DNA of 64,000 nt from Phycisphaerales bacterium. Lineage in GTDB: Bacteria > Planctomycetota > Phycisphaerae > Phycisphaerales > UBA1924. Shown in pieces: positions 27,531-35,268 of this stretch. The stretch covers positions 2,480,001 through 2,544,000 of the forward strand of contig CP064987.1 in the NCBI GenBank assembly GCA_016699835.1, in the 5' to 3' direction. A program made the translations under genes and the position numbers. The notes under the pieces were generated by a model. It saw nothing but the letters and a program-made list of their open reading frames with translations. It had not been told where the DNA came from and searched no databases. Position 1 is the stretch's first letter, and each line of letters opens with the position of its first letter.

Positions 27531-28487
27531 ATGCAAACGACACCTGAACAAAACTCGATCAAATCGGTGGATGCAAGGCCGTCCGAAGTGGACGAGTTGC
27601 TGGGGCGCGTGAGCTTTGTGTATTCGGATTGGACGATCGAGGCAAAGGACTGGAATCGTGGGTCTGTATCGTCGTTCCGGATGCAGGTCGTGCCGACGCT
27701 TTCGCCCGGGCCGATCGCGGTTGTGGGTGTGGTGATCATGCTCGGCTCGATCGTGGCGATGGTGTTTGGATCGGCCATCGGGCCATACTTCGCTGATGTG
27801 GTTGGCATCATCACGATCGTTGCGGTGTTTGGTGCGTGGGTGGCGCTTCGGCCTCGTCGTGAGTCGATACCGGCGTGGTTCGAGAGTCGCATCCTGCCGA
27901 AGGGGACGAAGGGCGGCGAGCGTGGAGCGTTGGGGAGGGTGTGTGTGTTGGCGCGGAAGCCGCGACGGCTGTGGGCGGTGAGGCCGATGACGGGCGAGGC
28001 GTTCGAGCCGCGCGTCTTCTTTGTGCCGTTTTCATATCGCGGGGCGGTGTGGTTGAATGTGGTGCTCTACGTGATCGTGTTTGGCGTATCGATGGTGGCG
28101 ATCTGGCAGTTGAAGCGATCACTGGGAGTGGGCGGTTGGTCGAAGATCCGGGCGTGGGACATCTGGGCGGCGATGGGCGTGCCCTCGCTCCTGGCGACGT
28201 TCATCTATCCGGCGTATGTGCGAGTTGTGCCGGGGCGGATGGATGTGTTCCGGTATCCGATGTTCGGGCGTGGGCGGCCCGCGGTCGAATCGGTGGATCT
28301 GCGGTCGGGCGAGGTGATTGTGCGTGCGGACGGGTGCGCGGTGAACGTCACGACGCCGACGGGTCCTCGCGAGTGGACTTTGCCGGTGTTGATGTTTCGT
28401 CGTGACGAGGCACTGCGATCGGTTCTGGAGGCGGCGATCTCGGAGCACGAGGCGCCGGACATGCCGATGGACGCGTTGAGCGGGTGA
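27531..28487 (+). CDS. Integral membrane protein of unknown function
   Basis: This 318-residue protein has four predicted membrane segments in two pairs (about 63-85, 88-106, 170-193 and 210-230). They are separated by a basic cytoplasmic loop of about 65 residues (FESRILPKGTKGGERG). The C-terminal domain of roughly 90 residues is beta-rich (VVPGRMDVFRYPMFGRG, GEVIVRADGCAVNV) and may be a PH-like fold, which I infer only from pattern. No family recognised. Divergent from gyrB, convergent with the ArfB-like gene. Confidence 0.6.
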   Translation: MQTTPEQNSIKSVDARPSEVDELLGRVSFVYSDWTIEAKDWNRGSVSSFRMQVVPTLSPGPIAVVGVVIMLGSIVAMVFGSAIGPYFADVVGIITIVAVFGAWVALRPRRESIPAWFESRILPKGTKGGERGALGRVCVLARKPRRLWAVRPMTGEAFEPRVFFVPFSYRGAVWLNVVLYVIVFGVSMVAIWQLKRSLGVGGWSKIRAWDIWAAMGVPSLLATFIYPAYVRVVPGRMDVFRYPMFGRGRPAVESVDLRSGEVIVRADGCAVNVTTPTGPREWTLPVLMFRRDEALRSVLEAAISEHEAPDMPMDALSG

Positions 28488-28517
28488 ACGGGGTGGGGGG
28501 GGGGCGGGGAAAATGCG

Positions 28518-29000
28518 TCAGTGCATGTCGCTCGAACGTCGCTTCTTGATGTCGCCGCGGCGTTTCTTCTCGGCGATGCGGCGTTCGATGGAGCCTCGCG
28601 TGGGCTTCGTGGGCTTGCGCACCTTGGGCTCGGGGATCGCCTGGATGAGCAGGGCGCGGAGTTTGGCGAGGCACTCGGCGCGGTTTCGGGGCTGGGAGCG
28701 ATGCTCGCCGGATTCGATGATGAGTTCGCCGGCGTCGGTAACGTAGTGCGAGCCGAGGCGGAGGAGGCGCGATCTCGCCGAGCCGCGCAGGGGGAGATCG
28801 GCGATCGAGAGGCGGAGGACGGCGCGTGTCGCGCGCTTGTTGACGTTCTGCCCACCTGGGCCGGTGCTGGTGGTGAATGAGAATCGCAGGGCGGCCTCGG
28901 GGACGCGGACACCCGGCGCGATCTCAACGCCTGATGGCACGGCATCGCGTGCAGGTCGAGCAGGGCGGGAGGGTTTGGGGTTGTCGCTACGATCGGGCAT
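28518..29000 (-). CDS. arfB: ArfB-like peptidyl-tRNA hydrolase / class-I release-factor-like protein
   Basis: This 160-residue protein contains the catalytic GGQ loop (STGPGGQNVNKRAT), no codon-recognition domain, and a basic C-terminal tail (RRIAEKKRRGDIKKRRSS). That is the architecture of ArfB/YaeJ, which enters ribosomes stalled without a stop codon and hydrolyses peptidyl-tRNA. ATG 29000 overlaps the ATG of the divergent peptidase gene; ATG 29009 is also possible. The 40-residue N-terminal part preceding VPEAALRFSF is similar to family members. Confidence 0.88.
   Translation of the reverse strand: MPDRSDNPKPSRPARPARDAVPSGVEIAPGVRVPEAALRFSFTTSTGPGGQNVNKRATRAVLRLSIADLPLRGSARSRLLRLGSHYVTDAGELIIESGEHRSQPRNRAECLAKLRALLIQAIPEPKVRKPTKPTRGSIERRIAEKKRRGDIKKRRSSDMH
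28988..28993 (+). promoter_or_regulatory. -10-like TACGAT 5 nt before the M42-like peptidase start
   Basis: TACGAT, then CGGGC, then ATG 28999, with no SD. The site lies within the first codons of the ArfB-like gene on the other strand. Confidence 0.4.
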
Positions 29001-30243
29001 GATGAACACGGGTGAGAGGGAGACGCATCGGTCGTGGCTGCTGGAGGTGTGCGGGCTTCCGACGGCGTCGGGAAAGGAAGATCGCGTGATCGAGTGGATT
29101 CGCGCCTGGGCAGCGAAGCGCCCGGACGTGAGTCTTTCGGCAGATTACGCCGGGAACCTGCACCTGGCACTCGAGGCGCCGGCGTGGGCGGGTGGGGCGA
29201 GGCGGCCTGTGTACTTCACGGCCCACATGGATCATCCGGCGTTTGTCGTGGAGCGTGTGCTGGGGGCGGCGAGCGTCGAGGCGTCCTTCCGCGGCGGGGT
29301 GATGGCGGACTACTTCACGAACGCCGGAGTCGCGATCCACACGTCTCGCGGTGTCGTACGCGGGCGAGTGGTGAGGCAGATCGTGCCCGAAGAGGGCGTG
29401 AAGCAAGGGCCGCTCAAGCGATACGAGATCAAGGTCGAGAGTAGTGGTGGGGCGTCGGGGGTGAATGTTGGCGATGTCGCGACGTGGGACTTGCCGGCGG
29501 CGGAGATCAAGGACGGCATCCTCCACGCGCCGGTGTGCGATGATCTCGCGGCACTGGTCGCGGCGTTCGCGGCGTTCGATGTGCTGCGACGCGTCTCACC
29601 GCGTGAGGATGTGCGTCTGCTGCTGACGCGCGCGGAGGAAGTCGGTTTTGTGGGGGCGATCGCGTCGTGCCGGGCGGGGAGGCCCGCGACGATGCCGGTG
29701 GATGCGCGGGTGATCGCGCTCGAGAACAGCCGGGCGATGGGCGAGGTGCTGGTGGGTGGCGGGCCGATCGTGCGAGTGGGGGATCGATTGAGCGTCTTCT
29801 CGCCGAGTCTGACGGAGGCGATCGCCGCACGGGCCGAGGAGCACGCGGCGGCGGTCTCGGGCGGCGTCGGGGCGGCCTCGCCCACGGCGACTCAGAAGTC
29901 GAGCGAGATGTCGGCGTGGCGCTGGCAACGCCGGCTCATGTCGGGCGGGGCGTGCGAGGCGTCGGTCTTCTGCGCGTCGGGATATGAGGCGACGTGCGTC
30001 TGCCTGCCTTTGGGCAACTACCACAACATGGGCGACCTCGACGCGGTGCAGTCGGGTACGAACACCAGACCCGCGACGATCGAGCGCGAGTTCATCAGCG
30101 TGCTCGACTTCGAGGGGCTGGTGGACCTGCTCATCGCGTGCGGGACGCGTCTGCCCGAATCGCGGTCGCTGCTCCCCCGTTTCGAGAAGTTGTGGGGCGA
30201 CATGGCGTATGTGCTGGGCGACGTCGGCGACGCGAGGGCGTAG
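28999..30243 (+). CDS. M42-family-like metallo-aminopeptidase
   Basis: This 414-residue protein has the co-catalytic metal ligand set of M42/M20 peptidases: His in YFTAHMDHP, Asp in VCDDLAALVA, the Glu pair in LTRAEEVGFVG, an acidic residue in ALENSRA and a late His in LPLGNYHNMGDLD. A beta-rich insertion of about 120 residues between the first and second ligand is typical of the dimerisation domain. It probably removes N-terminal residues from peptides in the cytoplasm. It lacks an SD and overlaps head-to-head with the ArfB-like gene. Confidence 0.85.
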   Translation: MMNTGERETHRSWLLEVCGLPTASGKEDRVIEWIRAWAAKRPDVSLSADYAGNLHLALEAPAWAGGARRPVYFTAHMDHPAFVVERVLGAASVEASFRGGVMADYFTNAGVAIHTSRGVVRGRVVRQIVPEEGVKQGPLKRYEIKVESSGGASGVNVGDVATWDLPAAEIKDGILHAPVCDDLAALVAAFAAFDVLRRVSPREDVRLLLTRAEEVGFVGAIASCRAGRPATMPVDARVIALENSRAMGEVLVGGGPIVRVGDRLSVFSPSLTEAIAARAEEHAAAVSGGVGAASPTATQKSSEMSAWRWQRRLMSGGACEASVFCASGYEATCVCLPLGNYHNMGDLDAVQSGTNTRPATIEREFISVLDFEGLVDLLIACGTRLPESRSLLPRFEKLWGDMAYVLGDVGDARA

Positions 30244-30289
30244 CGACACACGTCAATCGCGTCGAAGTTCGAGGGTTCTACGAAGGTAG

Positions 30290-33200
30290 TTATTTGAAGA
30301 TCTTGGGGATGCCCTTGAGGAGGTCATCGACCTTCTCGGCCGGGTTGAGGCTCTTGACGACGTCTTTGGCGAAGAGTTCGAGGTCCGGCTTGGTCGATGG
30401 GTTTGTGGCCGGCCCTCTGGTGCGGAAGGGCATCATCGTCGCGTTCTCGAGGCCCGGGATCGCGCGACCCGCGGCGGCGCCGAGACCCGTGTTGAGTTTG
30501 AAGAGGCCTGCCGCCTCGTCGGTGAGGGCGCCGAGCGGGATCCACGTCACGACATCCACAGAGTTGTCAGCGAGGTTGAAGGAGCCTTCGGTCTCGATGG
30601 TGAACTCGCCGAGGGGCAGTTTGTACTTGGGGTAGGCCGCGACGCCGTTGGTCACGGTGAGAGAGAGCGGAGCGAGTTTGCGCCCGACGAATCCTTCCGG
30701 ATGGGCGCCGACGAAGGAGAGGGCCTTGGCGAAGTAGGAACTGGCGGCGAACTGGGCATCTCCTGGCGAGATGGTGAGGGTGCCGTTGAGTTTGGAGAGA
30801 TCGCCGTTGAGCGGGAGCGCAAGGTTTTCGGCACGGATGAGCGCGGGTGCGTCTTGGGGCGATTTCTTCAGGCTGCCGACAAGTGGCAGGCCTTTGACGA
30901 GTCGCCCGCCGAGCGATTCGGTGATCTCGAGGATGGAAGCCTCAACGGGCTGGGCACAAGTGAGGACGCTGTCGCCGACGTTGCCGGCGAGCTTGGCCTT
31001 GGCACGCGGCGAATCGAAGTCCACGTCGAGAGTGCCCTTGGCGGTTGTGTTGGCCTTGGGATCGAGGGGGAACTGGACGATCGTTGCCTTCAGGGCAGTG
31101 GTGGGTCCGAGGGCGTCGGCAAGCAGGCCATCCTGAGCGGCGATCGCGTCGAGGATCGACGTGGGCACCGCGGCGAGATCGGCCTGGGCATCGACCAGGG
31201 CGCGTTCCATCGTGACCTTGCCGTTGGCGTCGGAAAGCATTGAGAGGATCGTCTCGGCGTGGAGATTTTGGGCGGGCGCGGCGTCGCCGCTGGTTGCAGA
31301 GGCGATGGTGAGTTTCACGCTCGCCGCGTCGGGACCAGGCGAGGCGTCGGCACGGCCCGCGCGAATCGTGGTCTTGAGATCGGTGAGAGTCAGCGGACGC
31401 CCATCGGACGTGGTCGCGGCGACGCTGGGCATGGTGACATCGACCGCGGCGCTGAAGACGCCGGGCTTCAGTGGGCCACCGGTCTCGTCGGAAGATTTTG
31501 AGAGCGTGAGCAATGGGATGGCGATGTCGATCGGGGCGATCTCGGTGAGGGTGAGCATCGGCTCCGCGGGTGTCTTGGTGTTCGCGGGCTTCTTCGAATC
31601 CGCCTCGTTCGCCTTGGGCTTGAGGAACGCCGTGGCCCATGCGGGGTCGGGCGTGAGCCGGACCGATGCGGGCTCGGCGAGCGTGATGGTGCTCTCTTCG
31701 ATGTTGATGCGGAAGGGCTTGGGCGTCGAGAGGCGATCGGCGGTGGCGCTGGCGCTCGCGGTGAGGCGGGCGGCCGCGAACTCGTAAGGAGCTCCCGGGG
31801 CGGCGTTGGTCGGCGGGCGGAGGTCCGATTCGATGTTGAGGGTGATGGCGCTACCGATCGCGCCGACGAGCAGGCCGTTCTGTCCGGCGATCGCATCGAC
31901 AAAGGGCGTGGAGAGGCGATCGGCGCGGAGTATGCCTTTCATCTCGCCTGCGGGCTTGGCGGCCAGCATGGGGCCTGTGAACTCGCCGGAGAGCGTGCCG
32001 AGATCGGCGCCGGCGGTGTCCTTGAGGGCGGCGGCAAGAGTTGCGCGAATCGTGGCGGGGGCGCCGGATTCCGCAAGAGCGACGAGCGGAACTCGCGCCT
32101 CGACGCCCAAGCCTTGCATGCCGATCGTTTGCATGTTCTCGCCGACCTTCGTCTCGACGACGAGGGGCGACGGGGACGAGAGTTTGAGCGCCAGCGCACC
32201 CGACGACGCGAGGTTGGGTGATTTGTCGTCATTGAGTTTCACGACGAGCGGCTCGATCGCGACGTGGAAGCGGGCGTCCTCAACGAGACGCGGCCTTGGC
32301 GCCTCATTGAGTTGGGGCGTGGCCGGCTTGGTGAGTGTGTCGAACGCGTGGGGCGTGACTCGGAGGTCACCAGAGGCGCTCGTGAGCGAGATCTCCCTGG
32401 ACGTCGCGGCGAGACGTGTCGTCCACGTCGCATTGTCAGAATTCACGTCGAGCGCGAGATCGACGGCGTTCGAGCCCGCGGGGGCCGAGCCGGTGACGAT
32501 CACGTTGACCTTGGGCCCAAGGGCCGCCATCGCGAGTTCGCCAAGATCGCGCGTCGGCGTGCCATCGGTTGAGGGCGTATTGAAGACGGCCGCGAGTCGC
32601 GAGGGGATGTCCTTGAGTTTGAACGTGCCCACGGGGCGGGCACCAGCGGGCGTGAGTTGCACGCCGCTCTCGGTCCGCGCGAAGAGGCCCTGGATGACCA
32701 TGTCGGCCTCGATGGTGAAGGGGACGCCGATGTAGCCGAAGTCGCACTGGGTGATCTTGAAGGTCGGCGCGTCGTCGTTGTGGAGCGTGGCTGCGAGTGA
32801 GAGTTGGTTGAGCGCGACCGGTTCGGCTCGCGTACCAGTTGACGACGGCGGAATCGCGGCCAGCCCGCCGAAACTCATGCCGAGAGTGGCCGCGGCGTTG
32901 CCGACGACGGGCTTGCCGACGGGAACGCGGAGGTCGTGAACGAGCATCGTCGCCCACCCTGGTCCGCCGGCGAGGCCCTCGATCTTCCAGCCGGCGCTCG
33001 CGGGGATGAGTCGCGAGGCGATGGCGCCGAGGTGTTCGATGTCGAGTTTGACGGGTTTCTTGCTGACACCGGTGAGAAGTTCGTTCTCGAGCCGCAGGGG
33101 CGCATCGAGTTTCAACTCTCGGCAATCGACACTGATGGTGAGATCAGTGGGTGGGAGCGCGGTCGAGTTTGCGTTGGCGGCGGCGGCGTTGGTCCGCGCC

Positions 33201-34735
33201 TGAAGGCTCGCGTTGAGCGTCGGCCCGAGATCACGCGGGAGGTCGAGACCCGTCGCGCCGAGGAAGGGCTGGGCGATCGCGGTGGCGACGTTGGTGAGGG
33301 CCGCGGTTCCGGAAATCGAACGAGGAAGGCCACCGGTGGGCGCGCCCTTGTCGTTGAGCAGGCCGCCGACGATGAGATCGATGCCAAGGACCCCCGCGGA
33401 GTCGTTCGCGAGTTTCGCGGAGGAGTTGGCCTTGATGGTGACGCCACCGGCAAGATCGGCGGTGGCGACAGAAGCACGCAGCGGTTCCACGGCGAAGGGC
33501 TTGGCGGGCGCGTTGGGATCGAGTTTCACGCTCCCCGCGATCGCGGTGGTTTCGAGGGTGATCTGGGCCTTGGCGCCGCGGAAGTCGAGGGGTGCGGTGC
33601 CCAGGCCGTTCTTGGGCGTGGCGACGCTCAGACTCGCGATCGTGAGCGTGACGTCGGGCATGGCGTCGATTGTGGCGCCGCTGTCGATGATGGATTTCTC
33701 GAGTGAGGGGACGAGGTCGCGGAGCGTCTCTCCCTTGGCGCGTGCGATGATGGGCGTCGTTGCGGTGAGTGAGCCGTTGGCGAGGTCGAGCGTGCCCGAC
33801 AGCGCGAGGCGTGCGTCATTGGCGCTCGTGCCGGTGTGGAAATCGAGGACGACGTTGGCACCCTTGGCGTTGCCGAGGGCCTTCAAGTCGAGTGACGCGG
33901 TCTTTCCGAGTGCGGCTGAGAGGCCGTTCGGCGCGACGCCCTCGGGAAGCGTCACGAAGGCGTCGGCGAGCGCGACGGGGAACGAAGGGACATTGATCTT
34001 GGCGTCGATTCGAGCGGCGTCGGGCGTCACGCGACCGGCAGCGTCAGACCAGTTCTGGATTTTGACGTCGATCGCGACAGGGCTCGGAGTGGAGGTGCTC
34101 TCCTTAGCCTCGGCATCGAGTTTGATCGTCGCGTCGCCACCGACGGTGGCGCTGATCGCGCCCCTGAGATTATTGAGCGAGGCGGAGATCGGCGTGGAGA
34201 GCGCCTTGTCGGTGAAGGTGATGTTGAGCGCGTCGATCGCGAGCGTAATGGCGGTTTTGGCGGGGAGCGTGGTCTGGCCCTGGTATGACGGGGTGGAACC
34301 CGAGCCTGTTGGCGTAGAGGATGACGCGCTGTTGGATTTCACCAGTCGCTGCAGGTTGGTCGTGCCGTCGGCCTCTCGGACGACGTCGGCGGTTCCCGAG
34401 ATGGTGATCGTGCCGTGGTCGGCGCCCATGAGTCCGAGCAGGCCCTTGCTCGTGGAAATCGTGAGATCGGCGACCTTCGCGCCTTTGTCGTCGTTGATGG
34501 TGACCGGTCCGATCGATTGCCCGCCGAACCAGGAGAGACTCACCTTGTCGACCTTGAGCGTGCCGTTGATCGCGGGGGCGGCAGCGGAGGCGATGGCTCC
34601 CGGCGCGAAGGATCCGGCGATCGTCGGCAGAAGCGCGATCAGCGCGACAATGACGATCACGAGCGCCAGGAAGAGTTTCAGAATTATCCGACGTTTGCGC
34701 ATGGGCTTCGGTGTTTCGATGTCGGTGGTGGTCAT
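30290..34735 (-). CDS. Giant AsmA-like envelope protein
   Basis: This 1481-residue protein starts at ATG 34735, behind AAGGGA. It has one N-terminal membrane helix (about 17-40, IILKLFLALVIVIVALIALL). The long beta-rich periplasmic body follows the AsmA/TamB-like pattern of repeated strands (SLSWFGGQSIGPVTINDDKG, LTISTSKGLLGLMG near the start). The C-terminal part (LSLTVTNGVAAYPKYKLPLG, FRTRGPATNPSTKPDLELFA) also matches AsmA-like C-terminal domains. Such proteins are thought to move phospholipids between membranes. That fits cls, pssA and psd elsewhere in the window. Assignment is by architecture. Confidence 0.75.
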   Translation of the reverse strand: MTTTDIETPKPMRKRRIILKLFLALVIVIVALIALLPTIAGSFAPGAIASAAAPAINGTLKVDKVSLSWFGGQSIGPVTINDDKGAKVADLTISTSKGLLGLMGADHGTITISGTADVVREADGTTNLQRLVKSNSASSSTPTGSGSTPSYQGQTTLPAKTAITLAIDALNITFTDKALSTPISASLNNLRGAISATVGGDATIKLDAEAKESTSTPSPVAIDVKIQNWSDAAGRVTPDAARIDAKINVPSFPVALADAFVTLPEGVAPNGLSAALGKTASLDLKALGNAKGANVVLDFHTGTSANDARLALSGTLDLANGSLTATTPIIARAKGETLRDLVPSLEKSIIDSGATIDAMPDVTLTIASLSVATPKNGLGTAPLDFRGAKAQITLETTAIAGSVKLDPNAPAKPFAVEPLRASVATADLAGGVTIKANSSAKLANDSAGVLGIDLIVGGLLNDKGAPTGGLPRSISGTAALTNVATAIAQPFLGATGLDLPRDLGPTLNASLQARTNAAAANANSTALPPTDLTISVDCRELKLDAPLRLENELLTGVSKKPVKLDIEHLGAIASRLIPASAGWKIEGLAGGPGWATMLVHDLRVPVGKPVVGNAAATLGMSFGGLAAIPPSSTGTRAEPVALNQLSLAATLHNDDAPTFKITQCDFGYIGVPFTIEADMVIQGLFARTESGVQLTPAGARPVGTFKLKDIPSRLAAVFNTPSTDGTPTRDLGELAMAALGPKVNVIVTGSAPAGSNAVDLALDVNSDNATWTTRLAATSREISLTSASGDLRVTPHAFDTLTKPATPQLNEAPRPRLVEDARFHVAIEPLVVKLNDDKSPNLASSGALALKLSSPSPLVVETKVGENMQTIGMQGLGVEARVPLVALAESGAPATIRATLAAALKDTAGADLGTLSGEFTGPMLAAKPAGEMKGILRADRLSTPFVDAIAGQNGLLVGAIGSAITLNIESDLRPPTNAAPGAPYEFAAARLTASASATADRLSTPKPFRINIEESTITLAEPASVRLTPDPAWATAFLKPKANEADSKKPANTKTPAEPMLTLTEIAPIDIAIPLLTLSKSSDETGGPLKPGVFSAAVDVTMPSVAATTSDGRPLTLTDLKTTIRAGRADASPGPDAASVKLTIASATSGDAAPAQNLHAETILSMLSDANGKVTMERALVDAQADLAAVPTSILDAIAAQDGLLADALGPTTALKATIVQFPLDPKANTTAKGTLDVDFDSPRAKAKLAGNVGDSVLTCAQPVEASILEITESLGGRLVKGLPLVGSLKKSPQDAPALIRAENLALPLNGDLSKLNGTLTISPGDAQFAASSYFAKALSFVGAHPEGFVGRKLAPLSLTVTNGVAAYPKYKLPLGEFTIETEGSFNLADNSVDVVTWIPLGALTDEAAGLFKLNTGLGAAAGRAIPGLENATMMPFRTRGPATNPSTKPDLELFAKDVVKSLNPAEKVDDLLKGIPKIFK

Positions 34736-34847
34736 GGTTCCCTTCCCCGTTCGCGTCCCTGGTGCGTGCGTCGCTCGCGAGAATGCGGGCGAACGGTGCA
34801 TCCTAAGCGTGGCATGATGGAGGGGCGAACGCCCCCGTCCACGACCC

Positions 34848-34853
34848 TACTCT
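34848..34853 (+). promoter_or_regulatory. Possible -10 (TACTCT) of the DUF1428 gene
   Basis: TACTCT lies 39 nt before ATG 34893, giving a leader that contains the AAGGAG site. A GGGGCG-AA-CGCCCC inverted repeat at 34822-34835 lies just upstream. No -35 box is convincing. Confidence 0.3.
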
Positions 34854-34892
34854 CCCTCGCACAACTCTCACTCGCACATGAAGGAGTCCGCC

Positions 34893-35249
34893 ATGTCGTA
34901 CATCGATGCGTTCGTCCTCCCCCTCGCGAAGAAGAACCTGCCCGCGTACACCAAGATGTCCAAGGCGGCGTCCAAAGTGTGGATGGAGCACGGAGCGGTG
35001 GACTACCGCGAGTGCGTCGTCGAGGACCCCAAGCCCGGCTTCGGCATGCCCTTCCCCACGCTCGTAAAGGCGAAGAAGGGCGAGGTCGTCGTCTTCTCGT
35101 GGATCATGTACAAGTCGCGGGCGCACCGCGATCGCGTGAACGCGAAGGTGATGAAGGATCCACGCCTGGCGGCGATGTGCAAAGGCCCGATGCCGTTCGA
35201 CATGGAGCGCATGACGACCGGCGGGTTCAAAGTCTTCGTCAAGCCCTGA
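34893..35249 (+). CDS. DUF1428 family protein (YbaA-like)
   Basis: This 118-residue protein is a full-length DUF1428 domain: MSYIDAFVLPLAKKNLPAY at the start, WMEHGAVDYRECVVED, and FSWIMYKSRAHRDRVN and PFDMERMTTGGFKVFV near the end. It has a dimeric alpha-beta-barrel-type fold in the family; the role is unknown. ATG 34893 is chosen because AAGGAG lies 6 nt upstream; an in-frame ATG 15 nt earlier would place that SD inside the gene. Confidence 0.92.
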   Translation: MSYIDAFVLPLAKKNLPAYTKMSKAASKVWMEHGAVDYRECVVEDPKPGFGMPFPTLVKAKKGEVVVFSWIMYKSRAHRDRVNAKVMKDPRLAAMCKGPMPFDMERMTTGGFKVFVKP

Positions 35250-35268
35250 CCAGTGACGCGTCTTGGGT

